IMG/VR virus record: IMGVR_UViG_3300027608_000123
Coordinates: 1 to 28,094 of that record
Origin: a virus
Reading direction: 5' to 3' (one strand)
Length of the DNA stretch: 28,094 bases
Shown: piece after piece, positions 19,301 through 26,319 of the stretch
Layout: the number at the start of each line of letters is the position of its first letter
Numbering within the stretch: position 1 is the first letter of the stretch
The notes under the pieces: generated by a model
Told to the model about the DNA's origin: nothing
Databases searched by the model: none
The model's input: the letters and a program-made list of their open reading frames with translations, nothing else
Translations under genes and position numbers: made by a program

Positions 19301-19494
19301 TCATTAGTAGTTTCATCAACATCTTTGTATGATAGTAGATTTTTACTTCTCTCCGATACTTTTCCAGTTTGTTCCGTCCATTCATAATAAGCTTGAACGA
19401 ATCTGTGAAATTTGGCGTAATCCGGATTGTCACGAATATGTTCAGGTAATTGTTTAAGTACCTGAAGTGAGTTTAAATGACCATTTTCTATCAT
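16363..19494 (-). CDS. 7: Baseplate wedge protein, gp7-like
   Basis: A 1043-residue protein, close to the 1032 residues of T4 gp7 and in the same place between gp6 and gp8. Its N-terminal ~150 residues are helical and charged (HRFVQAYYEWTEQTGK, FTNDFLPYFPKDSLLS, GTPASYEFLFRILYNS). The middle (about residues 265-620) is a string of beta modules with the signatures NGGFGYSTKP, NGGKGYKIND, SGVGYEANDR and DYGQDYESRP, similar to modules in gp6 and gp8. The C-terminal part is beta-rich with no recognised domain. In T4, gp7 is the central organiser of the wedge, holding gp10, gp8 and gp6. The name rests mainly on size, synteny and vague similarity, so it is less certain than gp6, gp8 or gp25. Its ATG overlaps the gp6 stop (ATGA). 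Confidence 0.65.
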   Translation of the reverse strand: MIENGHLNSLQVLKQLPEHIRDNPDYAKFHRFVQAYYEWTEQTGKVSERSKNLLSYKDVDETTNEFLDYFTNDFLPYFPKDSLLSKQETVKVAKQLYQSKGTPASYEFLFRILYNSEVDIFYTKDAIFKASAGSWYIAKSLKLLSNNDNFLQTKNYRIFGEESKSIATIESAVIVGDKIEIFISNIERLFQSGEFVRIVDNNNQDVLFDGSILRAKILGQISQIKINSTNRGQLYQPGDPIVVYDGLNANVPFPIGATAIVGETTKGSIQRINMVNGGFGYSTKPNTTIRITGAAGAKANVGSISPFLPPSFTIVNGGKGYKINDSVIYDDAAIAYVSSVNANGTITNITYSASVNARAIVGITASVQSSNNLASNAIIRTASSVGNAIANVSFIPTDIIGFKRNITIGNAQYNFAKTLTANANTTLANAFSFVSFSTFPISSIIVENGGGGISQLPQVQAISTYRTDDSADEFFASYGDLATLGILGPIQIFKSGVGYEANDRIIITGGTGRGAYANVKSVDANGAITATEYAFDPSYPYPLYPLGGMGYVNEYIPGLTIQSANAQASGAELFVPGTLGTGATFSLVVDRVGSITTVNILDYGQDYESRPSISLKVQDIVVSNVSIGNLPRKDDVVYQGPSINLSTYVAKVNSVSRLSTDANSELSLFNLRVFNYNTNPNPDLILKIDERDLNYKMGNSAYPEFARTYNYFDAVGNQTLYTREYNKYGVINYGDGSAKANATFLNGLVIGEGQYLTTQGQPSSYDVLQSDKYNNFTYQITLEKEISKYKDVLLNLLHPTGTRVLGRYALKSNNKMFYNSQEGLYGGKALAYYLGNYVSDVLTINTSFTNKSNNIIKFNNTLGANLETFIFPNQTIIEIASDRGRSIKSLVTGVNNLANTITIASNVWLTFGNVAVVSGTSGTNTLNITSLTGQFDYENNGVYSNTSYPLKDIVYGGDSVQVNSNTYTIQTVDYLNDKLVLTTNLAVNENSILSVKRKFIANSAVSSNQIKILGPIGLQYIPEIATEVGESLLTEDGRTILLG

Positions 19495-21572
19495 GTTGTT
19501 TTTGCAGTTATGTTAACAATAATTGATTGTGGATCAAATTCATCTACCGTAATAACTCTATTATATGATGAAGAAATGATTGTTGATGTTGGATTTGCGG
19601 TAACTGTTAGTAAACCCAAATCATTGTCAACATCTAAAAGTGAGAATGAGTTCAAAGTAACTATACCTAAATTATAATCTATTGTACCAATGTTACCATT
19701 GAATACTGTTTTTACATTTGTTGTATCATTGTAATAAGTTCTCAAAGTACCATATCGACCTTCAAGTGTAACACTGCCCGCACCTTGAGCACCAGTCGTA
19801 TCACCTGAAGCACTTGTAATTTTTACTATAGCTGATGTGTAACCTTTACCTGCGGTTAACACTTTAATTTCTCTAATATTACCATTATTTGTTAATACCA
19901 CTTCAGCTGTTGCGCCTGTTCCATCACCTAATATAGAAACAGATGGTTGATTTTGATAACCATATCCAGGATTTATTAAAGTAATAGATTCTACACCACC
20001 TGATGATGATGGAACTTCTTCAATATACAATCCTTCAATTCTAGCGGCCAAATTTAAAGGATTTCTATACACAACAGAAGGTGAACTTAGAATACCGCTC
20101 AAGAACATACCTTTCTTTAATGCTGTGCCGTAATACAATTTATATGTTGTTGGTGTCGTTAGGTTTGGATAGAATTTCTTTTGTACTTGTATACTTATTT
20201 CATTTGTAATTATAGATGAATCAACTGCATTAATTCTTACATTAAAATCAGATGCCTTAAATGTGGAATTAAATGTATTTAATGTTGTTTTTGCATATGA
20301 ATTAATTGCTGACCTAATTGCGGCTTTTATTTGTCCTGATGAGGAGGTTGTTCTCGTTGGATCATATAAAACATTTGCAGTTATTTGAATGTATGTGTAA
20401 TCCGGATCAACGAGAACCGGTTCTACTGTCATCATTGATATTGGTCTCAACACATCATTTTTTAATTTCAATTTTTGATTTTCTGTCATAGAGTAAGCAC
20501 CAGTTGGTTTTACACAAACAAAAACTTGTCCATAAATTGGCGGATCATTTTCTTGGCCACCCCAAACATTGACTGCATCAAAAGAATAACCTAGGTTGTT
20601 TTGTTGAATCGCTGTGATGTAATCTTCTTTAGTGATTGCTCGACCTTGTGCTGCATAACTTTTTGGTGCTTGAAATTTAATTGAATCAATAGACTCTTTC
20701 ACTGAACCTTGTGTTGTTGAAGTTACTGGAATTACGGCAGTGTTTCCATACCCACCAACTGTACCCATTAATACAAAATTGTTTGCACCAGTAGAACCTG
20801 TTCCTTTTGTTACAACATATGACACCCTAACAATGTTGCCATTCTTTAAAGATTTACCTAGCACATCATTACCAAAATAAATTTCATAGTAACTATTCAT
20901 ACCTTCTTGTAGAAAATATATAAGTGAATTATTATTCAACGTCAAATAATTCGAAGATGGAGAGTATGTTGTTGTGTAATTATTTGAAGAAGATTCTTGT
21001 ACTGCAACCAAAAGTGTGGTTGTATCAATACCAATTTCAGGTAGTTTGTAAAGAGATTTTGGATTATTTGTTTCATCAACAGTGAAAGAATAGGTTACGG
21101 CTTGGCCTTGTTTTAATGTTATATCATTAAACTGTGCAACACCATTCACAACATTTACTGTTTCTGAATCTGTGTTAACAAAATTATAATTGACTCCATC
21201 AATATTTTCTGAAAGAAAGTTTGTATATTTTGGTAAAGTTAATGACGCATCAGTTACTTCACTAACCCTTAAATTAATTGTGGCTGAAGGAGCAATTGCA
21301 GATTTTGGTACATAATTCAGTAGTTTTGCTTGAGAAACAACAGAGTTTCTTTGTAATGCAGTATCCATAAACATTTCATTTGCGACCATGTTTAAATAAT
21401 ATGCATTATATTGTGTATTGTATGCCAAAACATCCAACAAAGTGGATATAGCAGAACCTTCATAGTCATAATCCTGAAGAACACCATTGTTCTTCATATA
21501 ATCCTTTAAACTAGTTTTTATTGCACCAAAATCTAATTCAGTAATGTTGAAATTTGAGTTAGCACCTGCCAT
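19491..21572 (-). CDS. 6: Baseplate wedge subunit gp6
   Basis: This 693-residue protein has a clear gp6 N-terminus: FGAIKTSLKDYMKNN, then YEGSAISTLLDVLAYNTQY, AYYLNMVANEMFMDTALQ and VSQAKLLNYVPKS (residues ~15-92). A J-like baseplate core follows (GRAITKEDYITAIQQ, WGGQENDPP, then VLRPISMMTVEPVLVDP). gp6 forms the inner dodecameric ring of the baseplate and keeps the wedges together during sheath contraction. Near the C-terminus (residues ~528-603) there is a glycine/tyrosine beta module (NPGYGYQNQPSVSILGDGTG) that is not part of T4 gp6 as I know it. The start is 1 base after the gp25 stop; the end overlaps the gp7-like start by ATGA. Confidence 0.92.
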   Translation of the reverse strand: MAGANSNFNITELDFGAIKTSLKDYMKNNGVLQDYDYEGSAISTLLDVLAYNTQYNAYYLNMVANEMFMDTALQRNSVVSQAKLLNYVPKSAIAPSATINLRVSEVTDASLTLPKYTNFLSENIDGVNYNFVNTDSETVNVVNGVAQFNDITLKQGQAVTYSFTVDETNNPKSLYKLPEIGIDTTTLLVAVQESSSNNYTTTYSPSSNYLTLNNNSLIYFLQEGMNSYYEIYFGNDVLGKSLKNGNIVRVSYVVTKGTGSTGANNFVLMGTVGGYGNTAVIPVTSTTQGSVKESIDSIKFQAPKSYAAQGRAITKEDYITAIQQNNLGYSFDAVNVWGGQENDPPIYGQVFVCVKPTGAYSMTENQKLKLKNDVLRPISMMTVEPVLVDPDYTYIQITANVLYDPTRTTSSSGQIKAAIRSAINSYAKTTLNTFNSTFKASDFNVRINAVDSSIITNEISIQVQKKFYPNLTTPTTYKLYYGTALKKGMFLSGILSSPSVVYRNPLNLAARIEGLYIEEVPSSSGGVESITLINPGYGYQNQPSVSILGDGTGATAEVVLTNNGNIREIKVLTAGKGYTSAIVKITSASGDTTGAQGAGSVTLEGRYGTLRTYYNDTTNVKTVFNGNIGTIDYNLGIVTLNSFSLLDVDNDLGLLTVTANPTSTIISSSYNRVITVDEFDPQSIIVNITAKTT

Positions 21573-21573
21573 T

Positions 21574-21966
21574 TTATCTGTTTCTCTCTAAAAAAACTGT
21601 TACAGTAGTTGATTGTGTTGCATTTGCTATAAAAAATGTCATGGTAACATCATATGCATTTTTATCTGGATATGGTTGTACTGTAACATTTTTCAGATTT
21701 ATTCTAGGTTCATAGTTGGTTATTGCAACAGAAATTTCTTTTTCCAATGCCGATGCAGTCATAAATGAGATATTTTCAAACAAAAGTGCATCTATATTTG
21801 ATCCGAAGGCTGGGTTCCAAGGTTTTTCAAATTTCTTAGTCAATAATATGTTTCTGACCGAACGTATAATTGCTTGACTGTCATAACTCAAAGCAATATC
21901 ATTCACTGTTGGCCTCTTGGCCATGGTGAAGTCTATGTCGGAGTAAAGTTTTTGTATGGTTGCCAT
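21574..21966 (-). CDS. 25: Baseplate wedge subunit gp25
   Basis: A 130-residue protein, typical for the gp25 family (T4 132 residues). It shows the family hallmarks: RSVRNILLTKKFEKPWNP (35-52), FGSNIDALLFE (54-64), and the conserved EPR triplet at 86-88 (NYEPRINLKNVTV). gp25 joins gp6 and gp53 at the sheath-initiating centre of the wedge and shares a fold with type VI secretion TssE. It is the first gene after a 94-bp intergenic region that contains the conserved element and a CATAAATA box, so it may head its own late transcript. No good Shine-Dalgarno is seen before the ATG. Confidence 0.95.
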   Translation of the reverse strand: MATIQKLYSDIDFTMAKRPTVNDIALSYDSQAIIRSVRNILLTKKFEKPWNPAFGSNIDALLFENISFMTASALEKEISVAITNYEPRINLKNVTVQPYPDKNAYDVTMTFFIANATQSTTVTVFLERNR

Positions 21967-21970
21967 CTTT

Positions 21971-21978
21971 TATTTATG
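21971..21978 (-). promoter_or_regulatory. 25: Possible late promoter box upstream of gp25
   Basis: The minus strand reads CATAAATA, one mismatch from the T4 late box TATAAATA. It lies in the largest gap in the right half of the window, which favours a real promoter. However, it ends only 4 bases before the ATG, so transcripts would start at about the first codon unless another box further upstream is used. Confidence 0.4.
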
Positions 21979-22000
21979 TCTAGGAGTAAAACGCTTTTCT

Positions 22001-22050
22001 GGACTTTTGGATCTGTTGGAGAAAATTCTTAGGCCGGAACGTAAAAATTC
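22001..22050 (-). repeat. Conserved 50-bp intergenic element, copy 2
   Basis: This is the second copy of the element at 164-213, 46/50 identical and in the same orientation relative to transcription. It lies between the stop of the 274-residue gene (22061) and the gp25 promoter region. Both copies begin within about 12 bases after a stop codon and are followed 22-35 bases later by a late-promoter-like box. An AT-only inverted repeat (about 22042-22058: AAAATT, loop, AATTTT) touches its edge. The element is not protein-coding in any evident frame. Confidence 0.75.
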
Positions 22051-22060
22051 AAAATTTTGG

Positions 22061-22885
22061 TCATTGTGCAAGCCTTGTTTTGGCCTTTTCTGTACCAATT
22101 AGATTGTTCATCAAATACTTTCCAGTCTCACCTAAATCAGTAAGTTTCTTGGTTTCATTATATCCACTAATAAAAGCCTTGACGTTGGTATAAAAAGTTA
22201 CATCAGAAGTTCTTCTGTAATCCATATAATTGGTTAAATTTGTTATAAATGTATTGATTGTTGTTATCATTGAATTACTTAAATTTGATGATGTGATGAT
22301 ATGTCCAGTACTATTGGCCATTGGACCGATACTATTTAAAACACTAGATTCATATGTTATTAATGTATTACTATTTGCACTCAGCTGCGGTTCTATCAAC
22401 AGACTGGTCATGCTGCCCATAATTGGTGCGCTGTTTATAACACCATCTGTTTGATTTGTAATGTATATTAGAGTTCTACCACTACCTAAAACCATATTCA
22501 GATAAGGATTAACCAGGTCTTCACCCTCAAAAAGAGTTACACCTGAGAGTCTATTTGTATGGTTTAACATTTCAACTGCCGAATTTACAAGGTTTGCTGC
22601 TGCAGCTGCAGTATTGGCTAAGTTGATCACACCATTTGATCCAACATTAGCCAATTCTTGAGCACTTGTCTTAATTGACAAGGCCACACTTGCTATTGGA
22701 TTTTGATAGTAACCACCAAAATCTCTATTTGCGATATCTATTACCTGCCATGGCTCTACAAAGGCCGGCATAGAATTCATATGATCTTGTGTATCTGTTG
22801 ATAATATCTGTATGCGTCCATTCGGGTCATCGAAATTATAATTGAAAGTTTGCCAAAGTATTGCTGAATTCGCTATTGTTGTCAT
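22061..22885 (-). CDS. Unrecognised virion-region protein (274 residues)
   Basis: I do not recognise a family with a defined function. The protein has no signal peptide and no clear membrane helix. Residues ~85-125 are alanine/asparagine-rich and probably helical (NLANTAAAAANLVNSAVEML). The centre is hydrophobic and glycine-rich (LNMVLGSGRTLIYITN, then IMGSMTSLLIEP), and the rest is rich in S, T and N. It is real: an AAGGA Shine-Dalgarno overlaps the spike stop codon, and it sits in tight series between the spike gene and gp25. A minor structural or hub-associated protein is the reasonable inference from position. It is the last gene before the conserved intergenic element. Confidence 0.65.
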   Translation of the reverse strand: MTTIANSAILWQTFNYNFDDPNGRIQILSTDTQDHMNSMPAFVEPWQVIDIANRDFGGYYQNPIASVALSIKTSAQELANVGSNGVINLANTAAAAANLVNSAVEMLNHTNRLSGVTLFEGEDLVNPYLNMVLGSGRTLIYITNQTDGVINSAPIMGSMTSLLIEPQLSANSNTLITYESSVLNSIGPMANSTGHIITSSNLSNSMITTINTFITNLTNYMDYRRTSDVTFYTNVKAFISGYNETKKLTDLGETGKYLMNNLIGTEKAKTRLAQ

Positions 22886-22896
22886 AATTATGTTCC

Positions 22897-23769
22897 TTAT
22901 ACAAATAAACTAAATGGTGTTCCTGTTGCTCCGTGTGGTGCTGGATGCATGTGTGAATTAAATATATTAGAATTTATCATGTCAGACATTATTACTGACT
23001 TCAATATACCAATGTTACCTAAAGAAAAATTACCTATTGGTGCATTCATAGCTATGAATGCATTGACTGTTCCTAGTGCATTTATTTGGCCTGGAATTGC
23101 AATTGGTGATGCTGGTGTTGGGAAACCAGCGGATACACCACCACATGTGGTGAATCCATCTAAACCAGCAAACACACCTCCACCAAATGCATTACCAGCT
23201 GTGACTCTAGATTCTGCGGTCATAACATCCGCACTTACCATACCACGCACTTCCAAGTCTGATGATACCGAAACGTGGTCTGCTGCTCTTAGGAGCAATG
23301 TTCCACCAAAATTTTCAGATGCTGATAGTTCTACATCTCCATCACCTGAAATGACCAATGCACCTTTGGACCTAATACTAGTATCACCACCAACCAACAT
23401 ATCAAAATTACCACCAACTTGAACTCCTAAATTACCACCAACAGCTAGATGACAATTGCTGTCTATTTGTATGTTACAATTACCTGATATTCGGACTCCG
23501 TTATTTTGTACAATAATTGTGTAACCGTTACCAAAGACTTTGTGTACCTCGCTGCCATCAGGATGCATCTCAATGAATGTTCCTACACGATGAGATAATC
23601 GAATACGTTCTCTGGTCGGTGTGTCATCCATTTCAAGCTTGTGACCAGCTTCTGTTTGAGTAACATTATTGTATGGATATATTGGTTGATAGTCCGTGTT
23701 GGCCGCAGATTCGGGTTCTGTCCAGGCGCCTTCAACGAAAGGCATTTGATCTGAGTATATTGTTGTCAT
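22897..23769 (-). CDS. Central spike, gp5 C-terminal / gpV-like, with HxH tip motif
   Basis: A 290-residue protein. Residues ~38-75 carry a VgrG/gp5-type sequence (TEAGHKLEMDDTP, then RIRLSHRVGTFIEMHPDGSE). Residues ~76-160 are short regular beta repeats (GNGYTIIVQNNGVRISGN, CHLAVGGNLGVQVGGNF) of the triple-stranded beta-helix kind. A glycine/alanine-rich part and a C-terminal NSHMHPAPHG follow, with H273 and H275 forming an HxH motif. In P2 gpV and phi92 gp138 an HxH near the C-terminus binds iron at the spike tip; by analogy this may do the same. It corresponds to the needle portion of T4 gp5, here separated from the OB domain and lacking any lysozyme domain. Its place among hub genes fits a membrane-piercing role. 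No Shine-Dalgarno is obvious before the ATG. Confidence 0.78.
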   Translation of the reverse strand: MTTIYSDQMPFVEGAWTEPESAANTDYQPIYPYNNVTQTEAGHKLEMDDTPTRERIRLSHRVGTFIEMHPDGSEVHKVFGNGYTIIVQNNGVRISGNCNIQIDSNCHLAVGGNLGVQVGGNFDMLVGGDTSIRSKGALVISGDGDVELSASENFGGTLLLRAADHVSVSSDLEVRGMVSADVMTAESRVTAGNAFGGGVFAGLDGFTTCGGVSAGFPTPASPIAIPGQINALGTVNAFIAMNAPIGNFSLGNIGILKSVIMSDMINSNIFNSHMHPAPHGATGTPFSLFV

Positions 23770-23780
23770 AATTTAAGGAG

Positions 23781-24680
23781 TTAAGGAGTTGAGTTACTAA
23801 TTTCTTTGGGTAGTATACTTGCCGCAACACTATCGTTTGAAGGTAGCGTTGATTCATAAGCAGAAATTGTTTGATTTGCGGCATTCAGGTCTGCCTGTGA
23901 AACTGGAACTGCAAAACCGGCAGTAGCATAACCAGCAATTGTAACTGCGCCTACAGCAATAGCTGATGCTGTTTTAACTGTGGTGACTGCTTCGTTTATT
24001 GTATTTCTTGTTTCGGTAATAAGTGCAGCTGCACCTGTCGGATCTGATCCTGTTCCTAATTCGCTTAAGAAATCAGTAAACACATTTTTTACCAATTTTA
24101 AAAACTTAGCTAAACATTCAGCCAAAAGTTTTAATAATCTTGCAGGTAGACTTATGATCCATTGAATGATTGCTCTGATTTTAACTATGTATGCAAGAAC
24201 ATATTTTTGAAAATCGAGAACTTTTTTCAAATAATATTGAATGGTTTTCAACTCTTTCTGGATTGTTCTTAATCTAGCAATGATTGAAGTAAAAAAACCT
24301 GTTTTATCAGTAAACCCTAATGTTCTCATAACAAGACGTATGCCTTCTCTAATTACTCCAGCACTGGCTTTTATAAACTCTTTCAAATATACATTTTTAC
24401 GCATCTCATCTATGAAACCACAAACGTGTGTTCTTTTGGTGTTTGTATAATGTGTTGATGTTCCGAATATTTTACCTCTTGCTGCAGCGGGAATTGATGG
24501 TGTACCGGCAATCCGCCCATCATTTCCGAATCTACCTGGAGGACTTAAATTTGCTTCAGCACACTGCGCTGGCAAATCTTTAGGAGAATCTTTTGGATAT
24601 GTAAATTGTGATTGTGAAATGATATACGCTTGATATTCTTGTGCGGTAACTTCTGTACCATTGGGTAATGTAAATGCCAT
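23781..24680 (-). CDS. Unrecognised helical protein between the OB and spike genes
   Basis: The start at 24680 (MAFTLPNGTEV, 299 residues) is chosen over an upstream in-frame ATG at 24719 because a strong AGGAGG lies 5 bases before it, overlapping the end of the OB-fold gene. Residues 1-80 are polar with a proline-rich segment (NLSPPGRFGNDGRIAGTP). Residues ~90-215 are basic amphipathic helices (RLRTIQKELKTIQYYLKKVL, IIQWIISLPARLLKLLAE, KFLKLVKNVFTDFL). A hydrophobic Ala/Gly stretch (SAIAVGAVTIAGYATAGFAV) lies near residue 240. No known enzyme motif is visible. The place between the two halves of gp5 suggests a hub component, and the helices could associate with membrane. That is inference; similar unnamed proteins occur in marine T4-like phages as far as I recall. 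Confidence 0.68.
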   Translation of the reverse strand: MAFTLPNGTEVTAQEYQAYIISQSQFTYPKDSPKDLPAQCAEANLSPPGRFGNDGRIAGTPSIPAAARGKIFGTSTHYTNTKRTHVCGFIDEMRKNVYLKEFIKASAGVIREGIRLVMRTLGFTDKTGFFTSIIARLRTIQKELKTIQYYLKKVLDFQKYVLAYIVKIRAIIQWIISLPARLLKLLAECLAKFLKLVKNVFTDFLSELGTGSDPTGAAALITETRNTINEAVTTVKTASAIAVGAVTIAGYATAGFAVPVSQADLNAANQTISAYESTLPSNDSVAASILPKEISNSTP

Positions 24681-24681
24681 A

Positions 24682-25017
24682 TTATCCTCCTGTGTCCGTA
24701 ACTTCTGTGCTGGTTGCATATTCTGGTTTAACTATACCAGGTAAAACACCCATCATGATAGGCGCCTGTGCCGATTCACCATCCATAAAGAAACCAACAA
24801 TCCATTCACCTAACATAGGTGAAGAAAAGGATTTCGAATTGTTTAATGGATACATTGGTAAGGCCCAAGGTAGGTCCTCTGTAGGCAAATTCATTTTGTT
24901 ATCTGTGTGCCATCCAAAAATCCTGACACGGCACCTACCCAGTCCTAGTGGGTCTCCTCTAGACTCTAAAATTCCAACCCACCATATGAAACCATCTTTA
25001 CCAATAAAATTATTCAT
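24682..25017 (-). CDS. 5: Baseplate hub OB-fold protein, gp5 N-terminal domain only
   Basis: A 111-residue protein covering the OB-fold domain of T4 gp5. Motifs in order: WWVGILESRGDPLGLGRCRV (12-31), IFGWHTDNK, LPTEDLPWALP (44-54), GEWIVGFFMDG and MMGVLPG. In T4 this domain sits on the gp27 trimer and is fused to a lysozyme and a beta-helix. Here the frame stops right after the OB domain, with a TAA overlapping the Shine-Dalgarno of the next gene. The spike is a separate gene downstream. Both this gene and its successor have good ribosome binding sites (AGGA here), so the split looks like real gene architecture rather than a sequencing frameshift. Confidence 0.9.
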   Translation of the reverse strand: MNNFIGKDGFIWWVGILESRGDPLGLGRCRVRIFGWHTDNKMNLPTEDLPWALPMYPLNNSKSFSSPMLGEWIVGFFMDGESAQAPIMMGVLPGIVKPEYATSTEVTDTGG

Positions 25018-25029
25018 TTAATCCTCATT

Positions 25030-26319
25030 TTATATTACCACTGACTGACTTGGATGTTTTTGTTCCATAGTGTTTTTCGCCAACTCCAAAACTGTTTGAA
25101 AAACACCTTGTGCTTGTATAATATGTCTTAACGCAGTCACAAGATATTTACCGGAATAGTATGTATCTTCGGTCACTGAATTACCTTCATTAATACCTAA
25201 AGAAGGTAATGAAACATAAATTATTTTTCCTACAGTTATATCACTATTGCCTGGAATTATAGCTTTCATTATTGTGCGGTTGGCTAATGCAACTTGTGCT
25301 ATTCTATTTGGAATATATGTTTCTGCACGAATATCTTTTGCAACACTTTTTAGATCCTGCTTTATATAGTCTGTTTCGGATTGTGTTGAATTTCCTAATG
25401 CCAATTTTAAATTACTCTCATACATTTCTTCCGAATATTTATTAAATCTATTTAATGAGGTACCGGCAGAATCGTAACCACTTAAATCACCTTTAGTGAA
25501 ATATGTTATCGTTTTTGTCCTTGTTATGGCGTCAATTGTAATCAATTTACTTGCATAGATTCCAGCACTTGTTGCACTTAATGAATCGAAAGTTTTTATA
25601 AATTCATAATCCAAAATGGTGAAATAGTTATCAAGTTGCACACCAGCTAAATCTGATGGTTGATACTTATATACTGCAAAAGGATTTTTATCAAACAAAG
25701 TTTTCAATGAGTTAAAATAGAAACCTTTTTTGGTTTCAAAGAATAACATATCGGCCCCTGCACCTTCAGCTGGTAAAGCATAATTAGATAACCAACTTAT
25801 TGCTTCTAATGGTTTTAAACTTGGTATGACAAATTTATAGGTTCCGTAACTTTCCTGTATACCTTTAATTCTACCAATTTTCACACCCATACCTTGATTT
25901 TCATCATACAAAATTCTAGCAATCATGGTGCTTATATCCATTGCTTTGAAGGATCTGTTTATTTTTAATTGTTCTGATATAAACAATTCTTCAGAAGTGA
26001 AGTACATTGTGAAATGTTCTGAATTTTTATTACCTGTAGGTTTTCTATTGCCAATTTTGTATATTCTAAATTTTCTTTGATCTACTTCACCATCTGCAAA
26101 TTTCCTGTATCCCATATCAAGTATTTCAGAACCATCTAATTTTAATTTTTCAATTAATCCAAGAGCATCCTTCAATATTACATTGCCTGAACAAGTAAAT
26201 GAAAACAAGTCCTCAAATAGATTTAGTTCCACAAACATTAATTTGAGTTTGATAGATTGACCATTGTCAATAATAATATTAATCCATTCTAAACTAAAAT
26301 CTTGTGCGTAATTAGCCAT
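25030..26319 (-). CDS. 27: Baseplate hub subunit, gp27-like
   Basis: A 429-residue protein opening with a beta-rich tail-tube-like domain (DFSLEWINIIIDNGQSIKLK, FEDLFSFTCSGNVILKDALG) and later FRIYKIGNRKP and FTMYFTSEELF. The remainder has the mixed alpha/beta character of hub proteins (FVIPSLKPLEAISWLSNYAL, DLAGVQLDNYFTILDY, VGKIIYVSLPSLGIN, SGKYLVTALRHII). T4 gp27 (391 residues) forms the trimeric hub that adapts the six-fold tube to the three-fold spike. Position directly before the gp5-like OB protein supports the call. The start overlaps the end of gp53 by 8 bases. The sequence resemblance to gp27 is moderate; it could be called only a hub protein. Confidence 0.7.
   Translation of the reverse strand: MANYAQDFSLEWINIIIDNGQSIKLKLMFVELNLFEDLFSFTCSGNVILKDALGLIEKLKLDGSEILDMGYRKFADGEVDQRKFRIYKIGNRKPTGNKNSEHFTMYFTSEELFISEQLKINRSFKAMDISTMIARILYDENQGMGVKIGRIKGIQESYGTYKFVIPSLKPLEAISWLSNYALPAEGAGADMLFFETKKGFYFNSLKTLFDKNPFAVYKYQPSDLAGVQLDNYFTILDYEFIKTFDSLSATSAGIYASKLITIDAITRTKTITYFTKGDLSGYDSAGTSLNRFNKYSEEMYESNLKLALGNSTQSETDYIKQDLKSVAKDIRAETYIPNRIAQVALANRTIMKAIIPGNSDITVGKIIYVSLPSLGINEGNSVTEDTYYSGKYLVTALRHIIQAQGVFQTVLELAKNTMEQKHPSQSVVI

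Noticed and set aside
22042-22058. AT-only inverted repeat after the 274-residue gene as a transcription terminator
   Set aside because: The stem has only A-T pairs with a 3-base loop and no clear U tract after it, so it is too weak to call. The similar repeat at 206-220 has the same problem.
22949-23422. 157-residue plus-strand open frame opposite the spike gene
   Set aside because: The opposite strand encodes a convincing VgrG-like spike with an HxH tip. The antisense frame has no recognisable domain.
24681-24719. 13-residue N-terminal extension of the 299-residue protein
   Set aside because: The downstream ATG at 24680 has a strong AGGAGG at the right distance; the upstream ATG lies inside the OB-fold gene without one.
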